DNA of 64,000 bases from Antitrichia curtipendula (taxonomy: Eukaryota > Streptophyta > Bryopsida > Hypnales > Leucodontaceae): positions 30,501,567 through 30,565,566 of the forward strand of contig OX579636.1 in NCBI GenBank assembly GCA_951230915.1. Direction: 5' to 3'. Below are positions 1-11,868 of the stretch, one piece after another (the first letter of the stretch is position 1; every line of letters starts with the position of its first letter). The notes beneath the pieces were generated by a model. It was not told the origin of the DNA. It was given only the letters and a program-made list of their open reading frames with translations, and searched no databases. A program made the position numbers and the translations under genes.

Positions 1-372
1 CTAATTGTTTTTCAAAATCCATCCATCTAGATTGATGCAAGTAGTATCCTTTAAACTTTGCCCTAACCACCACATGGAACCACTTGAGGGACTTTATTGT
101 AGTATTCTCACTAGTCCTACAATACTTATTTATTGCATCATCACACAAGCCATAAGAAAACATCTATAAGGCCACATTGATTTTTTGATGAGGAGATCAT
201 CTTGGTAAACCACGAGCATTCAATTTTTGAACAAAATAACTATCATAAAGATAAACCCTCTTCATAATAGTCAAGAACAATGTGGATTACATTTAGTACA
301 AGTGTCAAAATAAACTATGATCACATATAGGATATCTTAAGAAGTAATCTCTTATCATTATTTTGTGCATCT
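1..372 (-). pseudogene. PIF/Harbinger transposase relic, N-terminal half, truncated by the window edge
   Basis: Read on the minus strand in one frame from about 367 to 1, the translation runs through blocks typical of plant PIF/Harbinger (HARBI1-like) transposases: IRDYF near the start, then LFLTIM, YDSYFVQK, a SPHQK block, FSYGLCDDAINKYCRTSE, and TIKSLKWF. These correspond to the family's RDYF, FLRIM, LQKCTAALRMLAYG and DAVDEYCRIGEST-ESLKRF segments, which form the helical N-terminal part. The DDE catalytic domain would lie beyond position 1. Five in-frame stops interrupt the frame. Two sit where the family usually has arginine (the RRR block and the start of RM-AYG), as expected for CGN codons decaying by C-to-T change. 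A 60-codon open stretch at 373-555 in another frame may be more of the N terminus, but it shows no motif. Homology is judged by eye; the family call is fairly secure and the element is certainly dead. Confidence 0.8.
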
Positions 373-555
373 CTATCTAGTCTCTACCAAAATTTTGGAT
401 TTTTCTACAAAAAAATCTACTTCTAACTTTAGGCGCCTATAAACCCTTAGTATCCTCTTCCAACCCCATAACCCATTCAAAATAATCTTGTCTTCTTTGT
501 CATCCTTTAGAGACAATTTCTTAGCAATAAGAAGACGCTCTCTCCACACTTGCAT

Positions 556-1457
556 CTTGAGAGCTCAACAAAAATTCATGATAGGGGGGATGCAAACAAG
601 TGCAAGGAGAGCTCAAAAGCTCAAAAAGAGTTCTTTGTCATACAACAAGCAATTTCATTAGAATAAGCCCACATTTCTTCAATTAATGTGACCTAGTTGT
701 GACAACATGGCTCCGGATTTCCTTTGCAAACAATAATTGTCAGGCACCAGAGAAGCAAATAGTGGCTTGGTTGAGTGTCCACAACACGGATGAGTAGAGA
801 TTTGATATGCATGGCCTACAAACCTCAAAAGTCTCCATTGCATAGTTCCTAGACTAGGTCATTTTTCATGTGAAATGTTGGCAATGCTTTCAATGAGTTA
901 GTTACATGATATTAAGGTTGGATTTTAAAAATTAATTAAAAATATTATGTAAGCTACTTAAATTGAGTTTGGAAATACATTTTGCCTCATAATTCTACAA
1001 CCGCTTAGTCAAATTGAACAAACATTAGTAACATGATATTTGTTCCAATAGATTTATTTATTTATTTTTATTTTACAATGGCCAACTAAAAAAATATATA
1101 AAAGCCCCTAATAGATTTCAAGTCCTTTAGGGGTTGATACCTAAATCCTTGTTATATTTTGGCTTATATATTTGTATAGATAGAATATATTATTAACCTC
1201 AATTTTATCAAATTGGTCATGATTAAAGTTTTACTTATTCTTAAATGAAATGTCTCCTTTAAATAAATTTAGAATGCTAAGAGGTTAATTTATTTCAATT
1301 GGAGTAGAAAAATAGTCTACCAAGACAAAAGAGAATAATCTAGAATAAATCCTTGTGATGAATAAAACTAGTTGATAATCTTTTTATCATCATTTTCCTA
1401 ATCTATGTTGACAATGTTTCAGTTGAAAATATTTCAAACAGATCAAAAGTTCTTCTA
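556..1457. other. AT-rich spacer
   Basis: No gene or motif is recognised. The segment at 1121-1134 (a CCTTTAGGGGTTGA string) resembles one terminus of the TTAA-bounded family A, but no partner end was found. The right edge is the left target-site duplication of the hAT element. Confidence 0.5.
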
Positions 1458-2798
1458 CTTGTTACCAGGGCTTAATTTTCCAGCTTTTGTAGTTGAACGG
1501 AAAGGCGATATTTTTGCTCTGTTAGAGGATTAGGTGGCGACTTCGGTGGCCACTTTGCAGTTTCGAGCGAGCGAATTGGATTTACAGTGGGTGCAATAAG
1601 TGGCGATATTTGCTGAGGGATTCATTTTATTTAGGCGAACTAAGCGACTATGCCAGCGAGTTCTAGGCGATTTTCACGAAGTTGGTGTAGGAAAACAGAT
1701 AGCTTTCGAAAACATAGACCTGCACCCGCCAAAAAATCCCTCCGATGCCGCGGTAAGAAACATGTACAACAAAGAAATACACATGACAAAGCAAGCGCAT
1801 TTGCAGCAGATGAAGGTCACATAACCTAGCAAACATTATCTTCCATGAATGCATTCAATCTCACATGCCAATTGAACTTTGCCAAAAATCACATGATACT
1901 AGAGACCGCAGGATTGACCATATGACACGCACATTGACCTGCACACAAGAGACTTCCATTGAAAGATAAGAACCACTTCGCACAATGCAAAGAATAGGAG
2001 ACCACCGGCCATGAACACATACAGGTGCTGCGTTGAAGCCAACGCTCACCAACTGGAAGACCCTACAACAAAGAGCTACCAAACCAAGTTGTCGTTGGCG
2101 CCTACCTGCCAAAAATTATCTGCTGCTGCCTGAACACACAACTTACCTATGCAACTCTTGCCCTTCTACTAGTTCCTACACACCTGCCAAATACCTCCCC
2201 CGTCCTCCGGAAACAAACCATTCGTCGAAGACTTTCTGATAAGGGAAATTTTCAAGGTTGAAAATCTGTTGGGAAAACATGCCGACTACCACCTGGATGT
2301 TCTCTTCCAAATTATTTCGGAGTTTGGATTTCAGGAACCCGACGCTGGAGAATAGCCGCTCATCTTCAACCGACCCCAGAACATGCACCACGGCCATCTC
2401 GGCGAGCTTCAGAAACTCACCGAAGTTTTGTGTCAAACTGTTGTTGCTGTCCAACACTTGCCACACTTTGGTGAGCGGATTAACATCATACGGCGGGAGC
2501 ATTGCTGCACGGGAGTTTGATTTTATGCAGGTCTTGAAGAAAGCACATTCGGAAATGAGAGTGATGCGGTCAATCAGCGGTGGGATGAGGAGTTTATTGT
2601 CACCCTCCCCCAATACTTTGTCGTGGCCATACGTATCCATCAGAGTCTGCAAGTGGTTATCGAAGCCCTCCTCGGCATTCGACTGGCACCAGTACTGAGG
2701 GTAAAAAATCCCAAAGGCGTTCATGATGTTGTGATTTGGGAATCGAGCATCAAGCTCCGCCACCAGCACTTTCGCCGCACCTGCAGTCGTGAACAGAA

Positions 2799-2987
2799 CT
2801 GCTTTGAATTCATACAACTGATTTCAGCACTCTAGCTACAAGTTACAGCTGATGACTACTCTCACAAAGGAAGATTGTGACAGACTGCTGTAATGGAAGA
2901 AGTAAATTACAACGCTTAGACAACAAGAACATGAAGAAAAAGCAAACTATGACGAATGATGAAGACCAAAAATTAATTTTCACTTAC
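2799..2987 (-). other. Probable 189-bp intron in the hAT transposase
   Basis: A consensus GTAAGTG donor begins at 2987, just before a stop in the exon 2 frame. The acceptor AAGCAG ending at 2799 is the nearby AG that keeps the next exon in frame (phase 1). The size is close to the 200-bp intron upstream. Other acceptors between 2799 and 2850 cannot be excluded. Confidence 0.5.
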
Positions 2988-3387
2988 TCGTACATTTGGA
3001 CTTCACCTTCGCCACTAAATTGGCCCAGACATCACGATCCACTTGCCCACCCCGATGCTCAGCGTAAATCTGCTCGCCGTGGCAGACAAAGGTCAAGATC
3101 GCGGAATGATCGTTCAAGTCACAAATCCACTTTATGTGAATTTGTTGGTGGCTGCACTCCAGCAAGTTGTTAAAGCTCCAGAACTCGTCAGTACTATACG
3201 CCGTCGCTTTATCCTCGTACATTCTATAAAGGGAGGCTTGGCACACTTTTACAGCAGCGACAAAGTCGCAAATGTAAACATCCCTTTTCAGGGCAAATGT
3301 GACCAGCGCGTCGATTGCTTCCAAGAGTGGCAGGAGTGCACACATCCCTAGCATCGTGTAAGGGTCCAAAAGGAGTTGTAGACAAGG

Positions 3388-3587
3388 CTGCATATTGCAA
3401 CAAACAACCATCAGCCATCACCGAAGCCCAAAAAAAATAAAGAACATGAAAGCAAAAGCCGCGCCGATAACTCCAACTGCGATCACCATCCAAGTCGGCA
3501 ATCATCTTCAACCGTGAGTAACACACAGTAGTCAAGGCAGAAGAACTTCAATAGTTCAACGAAAGGAATGAGTTGAGGACAACGAAC
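3388..3587 (-). other. Probable 200-bp intron in the hAT transposase
   Basis: Homology stops after NNKAE and resumes, in another frame, with an LLLDPYTMLGMCALLPLLEA block. A GT donor follows GAG (minus strand, 3587) and an AG acceptor (ATGCAG) ends at 3388 after a T-rich tract. Removing this segment joins the reading frames in phase 0. The boundaries are inferred, because no transcript is available. Confidence 0.6.
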
Positions 3588-5790
3588 CTCTGCCTTATTG
3601 TTGTCATGCAAATCGGCAGTCATCTTGTAAATTAGAGTCCGGTATTCGGAGAGGAGACGTTGGAGGGGCTCAATCAAACTGACCCACCTGGTCTGAACAT
3701 TTTTCAGCATCTTCAGCCCTTGTGTTTGAGTGAGCTCAGCCAATTGCCGAAACTCGGAGAACCTTTTAGGACTTTTGCAGAAGTACCCATAAGATATAGA
3801 GAGAAGCTTCTCGATGGATGCAAAAATGCCCAAATTTGACAGTGCCTTGAAGGCAAGATTACAACGGTGGGCTACACAATGGATGCCAATAAGGAACGGT
3901 GCATGTCGCTGTTTAATTTGATGAGTGACGCCGGATCGAGTCCCCTGTAGAGTCGATGCTCCATCCGCCCCGAAACTAAGTAGTTTCTTTGCCACAGTCT
4001 CAGAATCAAGGCCCCCTCCAGTAGTGATTGCCCCGACAATTAGCTCTGTTAAATTATCGGCGTTTGGTGTGCATTCTACTCGCTGCAGGGATATAAGCAA
4101 AGGAATACAAACCCAATTCTACACAATATAGGCATGAACTGAAAGAAAACTGGAATTGTCGACAGTCGTTACCTCATCTACCGTCACAGCCATGTACCTC
4201 GCATTTCCAATCAGCCGCTTTGTCTCCTCGAGCACTTGCTTATACATGTACCCTGCCATGATCCACCCTGAAGTATGGCACCAATATGCAGCAGGGAGAT
4301 CTGGGACACCAAGCAACTTGTACAAGCTTGCACGGGACTCAAATTCAACCATGGGACGACCATCTGAAAGCAACTGGAACAGAGTAGCGAATTGAACCCA
4401 TTTTTTTCAAGCCTCCAAAGTTGTGCAATGATTCATTTGCTCGAGGACCGAAGCCGGTGCTTTGGCCGCATACAGCTTCATGTTTTTGCGATGTTTACAT
4501 TGAGTGGCCACGTATTGCTCTCCCGCTAGGACCTTGTACTGAGGCAAGTCTTTTTTCGCTGTTCGTTTTCCATCATGCTTGAACAACGTATCGGACTTCG
4601 GTGCCATGATGCAGGGCTTCCGATTGATGGTGCTGCAAACCTTACATCGAACCATATGCAAAATCCCATCCGTTGCCATGATCCCCTCTGCCCATGGTAA
4701 TTTTGCAGCCCACACGGTCTGGAACTTGCGGTGCCTGTCGTATCTCGTTTGAGTCCTTGATCGTGAACTCACTGATTTCCTCCGACTGCTGCAGCCTCTC
4801 TTGGACGGGGGAGAGTCGAAGTCGGAGTCGTCATCGGTGCCCTCACAATCCACTGGTACCTCCACAAAGTTGGCATTGTCTGGTTCTTCGGAGTCCTCTG
4901 ATATAGTGATAAGCGGCGACTTGGCGCTCAACACTACAGTGTCACCGGAAGCGGATGAGGAACCCGGGGTTCTTGCTGTATCAAGAGACCTTGACGAACT
5001 GAAGACACGCACAAGCAATTGTGCTCCTTCATCGTTGTCACTCGGATATTCGTCAGCAGAAGTAGGCTCCGCCCCAGGTACCTCAGGCATCGACCCATCG
5101 AAGACAAGTGACAGTAGTTGGCCCGCTCCCAAGCCCCGAGATGATTGGAAATACGAATTCATTGTATGCTTGTGCGCTTCACGTTTCCGTGTCTCTATAG
5201 TCTTCCCTTTCCGCTTCAACTCCCTCCGAGCAACTTCCAAGGCCTCCTTCGCGGCTTTGTCAGCCTTCTTCTTCGCCAAGCGAGCGACCTCGACAGCATG
5301 CACCGCTCTCGAAACCACGTCCTGTCCGCAATCTTCCTTCCCTGGCTCCATCCCGAAGAATTCACCCTCCCAAAAGCACACACCAAAGAGCACACAATTG
5401 CGAGACAGGCAGTTGTGAAAACACGATACAATGGACGAGGGGAGTACACCGCAAATTGTAAATAAGCATGCAATTCATGAGCTGAAATCGCAATTCTGAA
5501 GAATGTGAAGTGCATGGAACGTGGAGATCTTGCATGGCGGTGTGAAAACTCCATGATTGCAAAGTACAAGCACGAACGAATACCACGAAGTGGCAACATT
5601 AAGATCAAGAGAGGAGGAATACAACCTGGAAGTCTATGAGGTCGTGGAAGACTGGCGAAATGAAAACGCATTGAAGACGCACTTGGCGAAATAATACAAC
5701 CGCCCCAACAAATCCCTGGCAAACATGAACACGAGCATGAAGGCGAGATGTACAGGAAGTGGCAACATTACGAAGGTGTCCGGAGCACGA

Positions 5791-5820
5791 AGTGGAGCGC
5801 GGTGGAGCGCGGTGGAGCGG
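5791..5820. repeat. Three copies of a 10-bp GC-rich unit in the hAT 5' region
   Basis: GTGGAGCGC-type decamers repeat three times in tandem at 5791, 5801 and 5811, followed by a partial AGTGGCG. They lie between the transposase start and the right TIR, so they could be a subterminal or promoter feature of the element. The function is inferred. Confidence 0.7.
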
Positions 5821-6054
5821 AGTGGCGAAGAGCAGAATTAAACCTGGCCATGAAGGCGCAACGATTTCAGATGACGGGCGACGGAGCAGTAATCCCGGGG
5901 TGGTTTCGGCGCCGACCTGGCCCACCCCAGTCAGCTGTCGCCGCCGCCGTGGCGATTTGAGGCCCCGCCCCCGTTCCCATAGGCCATTCGCCAGGGTTCG
6001 GTGCTGAGCGCATTCTGGCGTCTCAGCGCCAAAAAAATAAGCCCTGCTTGTTAC

Positions 6055-7399
6055 TAGAGTTATCCTCTCATTTTTAATCAAGATTAGGGCCTAGTATTTT
6101 ACTTTCATTTTGTAGAAATAGATGTATCAAGTAATTAAATGGAATAAGCTCCTCATGCTTGGAATTCTAGCACACATATAAATTCAAGATTCAATTAAAT
6201 CAACCATTGGAGGTAGACATCAAGAAAATATAAGGTGTATATTTCCTAAGGTGTAGGAAAGACCTAGATAGGGATTTATGTAGAAAAGGTGTTAGAATTT
6301 GGTCAGAGGAAGTGAGCCTTGAAGATGAAGTTTCTTTTATATTCACCAGTTCAAAAATGTAGAGTGTAGAGGAGTCATGTAGTAACGTAGTGAGGTATAC
6401 AAATTGCATAGAAGTAACATATGAACCGTTTAGTGAGAAGTTTGCTTGGGTTGAGAAGGTAGGAGCTATATACTCATGGGTGGATGTTCTTTGTAGATAA
6501 TATATTGACAAACTATTGAACTCAAACATTAGGGTGCATGGTTTGCAAATTGAGGGAGCAATGATCATTTTCCATAAAGCTAAACCTCATCTTGGGGAAT
6601 AAATGGCAATGAAGATAGAAGAACTAAATGATGAGTGCTTGCAGAATGACTTAGATATGTATTAGAGGAGTATTGCATTATTGAGTGTACTTGAGACATT
6701 ATTGTTGTAGGCATCCAAATGTACTTGAATATCAAGCACAAAGTAACATGCCTTCAAATTAGAGTGGAGTGGGAATTATACAAGGTTTTATTTTAGTAAT
6801 TCAAAGTATTAAGCATCACAACAAATATTCAATGAATAAATTTTTGTACAAAGAATAGATGATGTATTCAATGATCTACTATACACACACACATTTGAAA
6901 GTGTTGTTTTGAGGTGGTGTATAGGCCAAGTGCAATGTGACGACCCTCAAGTGCAAGAATGTCTAATTTAATATTCTATTCCTCTACATCTCTTATGCAC
7001 CTCCAATGCTTGATTTGATTGTAAATTTGAGTTTGTACTTAGAAATGTAATTAGTTGAAGGTGGCACAATTTAATCAATTAAAACACCAAAATCATTTGT
7101 TTTAAATGGAATGAATATAAAAAATATAGAAAAAACTTTGATGAAACTTATATGAGAACTCTAATGTCCCTATAACCGCCATGTCAGTTGTAGCTAATTT
7201 TAAGACATGTCTTAAATGTGTTGATAGTTAGCATTTGTTCCAATTAAAGAATGTTAACTTTGATTTATAAGGATTGGCATATGTGAAGCATTTGTTGGGA
7301 ATGGCTCAATTATCTAATTCTCATAAATCTAGATGGCAAATTTCATCCTTGATGCCTTCGTTAGGAGGTAGACCCTCTAAAGAACCAACATGTTCCTTA
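6055..7399. other. AT-rich spacer with a possible decayed coding stretch
   Basis: No family is recognised. On the plus strand about 6379-6500 reads as an uninterrupted run of some 40 codons with ordinary protein-like composition (it includes YEPFSEKFAWVEKVGAIYSW), with stops on either side. This could be a fragment of a decayed mobile-element protein, but no motif supports a name. The rest is featureless. Confidence 0.3.
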
Positions 7400-7550
7400 G
7401 GTTTCTACATGACAACAAGGTCAATGGACCCCACCATGGTTGGATGGACTATGGTGGTAAGCACTCCTATCAATGCTCGGGTTTGAACTCATGACCACCT
7501 CATTGGTGTGCTAAGGTCAAAGCTATTGAGCCAAGGCCGCACTTGCATTT
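7400..7550 (-). mobile_element. tRNA-derived SINE head, minus strand
   Basis: On the minus strand there is an A-box-like TGGCTCAATAGC (7533 to 7522) and a B-box-like GAGTTCAAACCC (7490 to 7479), about 43 bp apart, as in a tRNA gene internal promoter. The segment between them does not fold as a good tRNA and there is no CCA-proximal acceptor pairing, so a SINE head fits better than a functional tRNA. The 3' body and tail are not delimited; the region to about 7400 is included because it follows the B box. Confidence 0.5.
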
Positions 7551-7794
7551 TGCTCCAATATTCCATGTCATCCTATCAACTTACTTCTTAGTCAAATTTT
7601 TCCTCAGTTTACTATTGGACAGAAAAACCACAACAGTTACACACATTTTTTGCACTTAAATATTGTATATTCTTTCACTTCCAAAAATAAAAGTGAATCG
7701 TAGCAATTGTGCATGGGGTATGCAATCAATCACGACTGTGTGCATTTTCAAGAAATGTGGAAAGCTTGCTTTGCCAACCCCAATAAACTAATGA
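7551..7794. other. Short AT-rich spacer
   Basis: It lies between the SINE head and a family C MITE. No feature is seen. Confidence 0.4.
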
Positions 7795-8107
7795 AGGTAG
7801 CAACGCCCCAAAGCACCAAGTGCTTAATAGTGTCACTTGATCATAAATATCCTATCATTGTGTACATCTCCTAAATCAATATGCACATATTGTTGCCATG
7901 TTGGAAGAAATGGTTATCAAACATCTCCACGAAAAACTTTAATCCTTCATAACTTTTGCATGCAATATCCAAATTATGCATTCTTTGGTACATAAAAATC
8001 CCCTTTCATTTGTCAGAGGAAACATGTAAATATATGATCAGTCTCATACTGATACTAACAAAAATTGTCCCAATAGAAAAAGTGGCGGTTTTTAGGTGTC
8101 CCTACCT
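7795..8107. mobile_element. Family C MITE, copy 1 (313 bp)
   Basis: The left end starts AGGTAG and the right end is GTCCCTACCT followed by TA. Internal blocks are shared with the copies at 24582, 37252 and 60851: TAACTTTTGCATnCnnTnTCCAAAT, the segment around TTTGGTnC, and AAAAGTGGCGGTTT near the right end. The left flank is GA rather than TA, so this copy has decayed. Non-coding. Confidence 0.75.
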
Positions 8108-10054
8108 TAGGGGCAGCATCCCTGGGGCTCTTCTATGATCATGCAACCAGTCTCTCCTTACACTACCCAGTATAAAAGAACCCAATTCAATGGACAGTGA
8201 GTGTTGCAGTTTTCAACTCGGTTACGTATCACACAATGCTGCAGCATGTGACAAAAGTTACATGTCGGCAGTACCGTTAGTAAGCCCTGGGCCTGGGCCT
8301 GGAGCTCACTGTTTTCGAGGGCCAAGGACTCGGAGGCGTCATTCCGAGATCATGGCTAAGGTCATGGTGAAAGCTTCAGTACAGTACAAGTGAAGTATTT
8401 GATATGGTGAGATCATTGGGGGCTGTCCCCCCCCCCAAAAAAAAAAAATTAAAATTAAAAAACAAAACAAAACCCTCCTTTCCCTTTTGTGGGCAATGAA
8501 TCTGGGAAAAGCAACCAAACTTCTGAAGACGCAGCTCAGAGGCACGCAGCCAGGGCTACAGTATGTAGCAGGCAGTTAAAAAGAAAATTAAAGAAAAAGA
8601 AAAGAGGAAAAGGTAAAAGGCAAAAGAAAGAAAGGAAAAGCATCCACAGTTTAGTTTTTTTAAAAGATTGGGTAATAGGAAAAAGTTCGATTCTACAAGT
8701 TCAATGTTAGGGTTCTATTGAAAGTATTATGACTTCACACCTATTATATCACTTTTCTTGGCGGCCGCGTAATGTTCAAGAGGCTTCATACTTGGACTAG
8801 AAAGTTTTCTAAACAAATGAATTTGTGGCTTTATAAAGACTATCGTGGCTTCAAGCCGGTTGTGTTCAAAAAGGAATCTAGAATGCAACAAGGACTATCC
8901 GTAAGAGTTAGTCTTAGGAACTATTCAAGAATGTCATGAAGTACACGTGAGTCCATTCCCAAAGCATAAAATGCTTTAGGATCTTTTTTATAGTTTACAA
9001 TATCCTTGTAACAGACTCAGTTATATAGTCTTGATTGATAGCATTTGATAAAGTTGCATTGAACCTCAAGTCCTTTGTGAAATACTTTGAGAAATTTTAG
9101 CACATTGACAATTTGCTTGTGATGACAGTTGATGACAATTCAATGACATCTCACTGACCATTTGAATGTTTTTCCTATACTAAATTAGTCTTACTTACCT
9201 ACAACTTATGTACCATAGTTGAACCTCCCAAACATGCTTAATTTGCTAAAGTGTGAAATCTCTTCTAACATTTCACCCAAGAGCCATTTGCAAGAGTTTT
9301 GAGACTTGCCATGATATCCCCAAGGAGAAATTAGAGCTTTTTATTATATTGGAATTTTATCCCCCAAGAGATCCTAGTAGAAGGACGATTGTAGATCTAG
9401 AGCTTTTAGGCAATTTAAAATTTAGTTTGAATATACTCTAGACATAAGTTCGTCATTTGAACAAACTTCCATTTTTTTCTCATTCCAACATAATATAATC
9501 CAAAACCTTACACAAAAATCATGAAGCTTGTTACATCATTGAAGAGTTTTTTCAACATATTTGGATGTATTTCATCCATTTTTTTATAGCTCCTGCAATA
9601 ATAATTCATAATCTTGAAATCATTCATAATCCATCCAATGGAGCTCATCTTATTTAGGTATTAATCAAATTTTGCAATAAAAGTTTATTGTCTCTAAGTT
9701 GGGCTCTTCAACCTTTGTTGATCAACATAAATCCTACAATTTGGGATACAATGTATATGTTGTGCTTCACGGTCTAGGCTTCATTTTTGCAATGCCAACC
9801 CATTAACTTCTAAAGAACCAAACTTGACTAAGCTGTTGATTTGTATACACCACCTATTGTGAACTTGCTAGATCGTCTTATGTTGCATCCAAATGATAAT
9901 GATAAAATATATTTTATTCTTGTTACGATGAAGGCATTGACGAATATAGGGTGCACGAGGTGTAAAGAGACAAGTAGATATAACTTGGCCATGGAATTTT
10001 GAGGCCAAATGACTAAAGCCCTAAAATGAAGCCACGAAATGGACACGGAATCAA

Positions 10055-10690
10055 TAGAATCACTTGGGTAGGTCACTCTACTGGGATTTTGTATACCACG
10101 TGCAACAAAGTGACTTTTTGACACCTTGTTTACATTTTAGTAAATTATAATTTCAACCTATAATTTTGGACTTGGATTAATAACGACTATTGGATTCTAT
10201 TTCAACTCAAATAACAAATTTGAACTCAAATAACATTTGAAATGACTTCTAGAATAGGTTGAAAAATGAATTGAAATGGCATGTGTTTCAATTCAAACAT
10301 TTATGGAGAATACGTTTGGATGACCATTGCATTAATATTCAAGAAAAATAAACTCTCAATAGATAGATAGATAGATAGATAGATTTTTTTAAATTCATTT
10401 TTTAGACGTTTAAAAAATAAATAAATAGAGAGTCCAAAATTATTTTCAATTCTGTAGTGTATTTTTTTCCTTAAAAAATTTATAACTAATTGTTATTAAC
10501 AAAAAGAAATATAAATAGTTTAAAACATAAACTTAAGAGTAGAAATATCTATTCAATTATTTTTTGTGTTCTTTAAATTAAATTTTAAGAAGCAAATAGG
10601 ATGTCCAAAATCTTCGCTACACGTGGTTTGCATAAAGACATAGAGTGACCCACCCAAGTAGAATCATGATGTCATGTGATTCAAGCCATG
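10055..10690. repeat. Divergent long inverted repeat (possible old TIR element)
   Basis: The segment 10055-10100 (AGAATCACTTGGGTAGGTCA, then a CCACGTG) matches the reverse complement of about 10610-10670 (GATTCTACTTGGGTGGGTCA and CCACGTG). The arms are imperfect and about 510 bp apart. This could be a degraded non-autonomous element; no target duplication was resolved. Confidence 0.5.
10359..10384. repeat. GATA tetranucleotide microsatellite
   Basis: About six tandem GATA units, followed by a T run. Confidence 0.95.
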
Positions 10691-11642
10691 ACCATATATG
10701 GTCACTTAAAAAAATTTAAGCTCATTTTGATGGGGGCCATTTAATTCCTTTAACTGGTTTTAATTTTTTTACGAGTAGTATTGAAGGTTAACTATTGGAA
10801 ACTTTTATTTTTCACTAAAAAACGTAAATTTTTTAATTTTTGAGAGGTCCTCAAAGGCATATATGCACTATTGGTAGAAGAATAAAACTTGCAAATTTTA
10901 CTCAATTTCTTGACTTTGAGAAAAGCTTACCAATTTCACTTGATTTGAGATCTACGAAATTGTACTTATTCATTTTCTTTGAAAATGGACCCAGTGGAAA
11001 CTGTAAAATGTTTTCATGATTTTCACCGTTGAAAATTTAAACTTGAAAATGTTGATTTGGAATTATTTCAATTTCTACTTATAGAAAAATTGCACTTCAA
11101 CAATTGCAAGGTGGATTGTGTGACAAGTTTGATAGCTTTTCATGTGAAATTAAGTTTTTTGAAAGTTCGTTTTAGGGTGATTGCAAGAAAGACCGAACGA
11201 TTTTCGCAAGGGTTTGCTGCACTAGTTTTGTCTTTGCTATAACTTTTGAATTTTAAATGCCAAAAATAAAAATCTGTTTCTAGATGTTTTGATTGTGATC
11301 GTATATTTTATTTTTCAAAAAAAATCTAAAGTCATTGTATATTTAAAATCCAATTTCTCTAATTTGTCACACTTTTAGTTGTTTTTAGTACTGGGAAGTA
11401 TCCAAATTTAATATACTAGAGCTAAAATTTTGGTGCTTTGTTCCTACACTAGTGGGGCACGTTCTATATGTAGGGCATCAATAAATACTTTATTTTATGT
11501 CCTCCATGTTTGTGCAAATAGGCCCAAAAGGAACTCTATATGGCAAGCACACTTTTGAACATTGAAGATGGTTTCAATTTCATTTTTTTGGGTGAAATCT
11601 CATCACCATGAAGTCTTCACAAATGGTCAATTTTTAATTTTT

Positions 11643-11775
11643 AAAATTTTGCTATTATTGATTTATTAAAAATCAAAATATTGAAATATTCCTATTCTAT
11701 CTACAATTCTAAATGTCCCAGAAAAGGTGTATTTCAGTGTTTTGATTTTTAATAAATCATCAATAGCAAAATTTC
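11643..11775. repeat. Hairpin-forming inverted repeat, arms about 42 bp
   Basis: The left arm (TTTTGCTATTATTGATTTAT onward) pairs with the right arm (ATAAATCATCAATAGCAAAA) across a loop of about 45 bp. It lies just inside the family A end at 11865, so it may be internal to that old copy. Confidence 0.75.
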
Positions 11776-11789
11776 AAAAACAAAAAATC

Positions 11790-11868
11790 TTGTCAAAAAT
11801 TGAGATCACACAAGCCTACCCAAAATTGCAAGAGTCTCCCGTAGGGACTTTAGAACTTTAGGGGTTAA
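11790..11868. mobile_element. Family A end (TTAA-bounded MITE), right end only
   Basis: It ends with TTTAGGGGTTAA at 11857-11868. The inner sequence, read in reverse complement (AGTCCCTACGGGAGACTCTTG, then TTGTGTGATCTCAATTTTTG), matches the copy end starting at 31521. No left terminus was identified. Confidence 0.65.

Larger units (their letters stand above)
2176..5351 (-). pseudogene. hAT transposase with BED-type zinc finger (ZNF862-like), two nonsense codons
   Basis: The start is taken as the ATG at 5351; the open frame extends to 5393 without another ATG. Inferred exons are 5351-3588, 3387-2988 and 2798-2176, giving 929 codons with the stop. Order of parts: a Lys/Ala-rich helical segment (about residues 18-60), an acidic Ser-rich linker, a zinc-finger block with CKVC (C236, C239), H259 and a later CKH (285-287), then the RNase H-like core: VTVDEVT (D392), FGADGAS (D463), HCVAHRCNLA (492-495 C/H pair) and the QTRW tryptophan (556). 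It ends with the hAT dimerisation block SVEDERLFSSVGFLKSKLR near residue 865. Two single stops break exon 1: TGA at 4407-4409 and TAG at 4119-4121. The frame and family similarity continue on both sides of each, so they are point nonsense changes rather than introns. TGG to TGA and CAG to TAG are the likely changes, both C:G to T:A. Length is normal for the family. Confidence 0.9.
1458..6054 (-). mobile_element. Structurally complete hAT transposon (element 1466-6046, 4581 bp) with its 8-bp target-site duplication
   Basis: The ends are defined directly. CTTGTTAC occurs at 1458-1465 and again at 6047-6054, a perfect 8-bp target duplication, the size hAT elements make. Just inside, the left end reads CAGGGCTTAATTTTCCAGC and the right end, reverse-complemented, reads CAGGGCTTATTTTTTTGGCG, so nine terminal bases match perfectly and the next ten partly. 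CAGGG is the usual start of hAT ends. Five copies of GGCGA lie in the first 205 bp (1504, 1536, 1602, 1634, 1666) and further copies in both orientations lie near the right end (5938, 5951, 5988); such subterminal motifs commonly bind hAT transposase. The interior is clearly more GC-rich than the flanks, consistent with insertion into AT-rich DNA. The identical duplication suggests a fairly young insertion. The transposase is on the minus strand and is disabled by two stops. Confidence 0.95.

Noticed and set aside
1600..2239. Open frames on both strands in the left part of the hAT element
   Set aside because: They lie in the non-coding subterminal region and 3' flank of the transposase, have no domain, and overlap each other on opposite strands.
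4407..4409. TGA as the true end of a short zinc-finger protein
   Set aside because: The same frame continues with family-like sequence (KKWVQFATLFQLLSDGRP) into the catalytic core, so a nonsense change is more likely than a natural end.
4801..5418. 205-codon plus-strand frame
   Set aside because: It is the antisense shadow of transposase exon 1; the minus strand carries the recognisable zinc finger.
7479..7533. A functional tRNA gene on the minus strand
   Set aside because: A and B boxes are present, but acceptor, D and anticodon stems do not pair convincingly.
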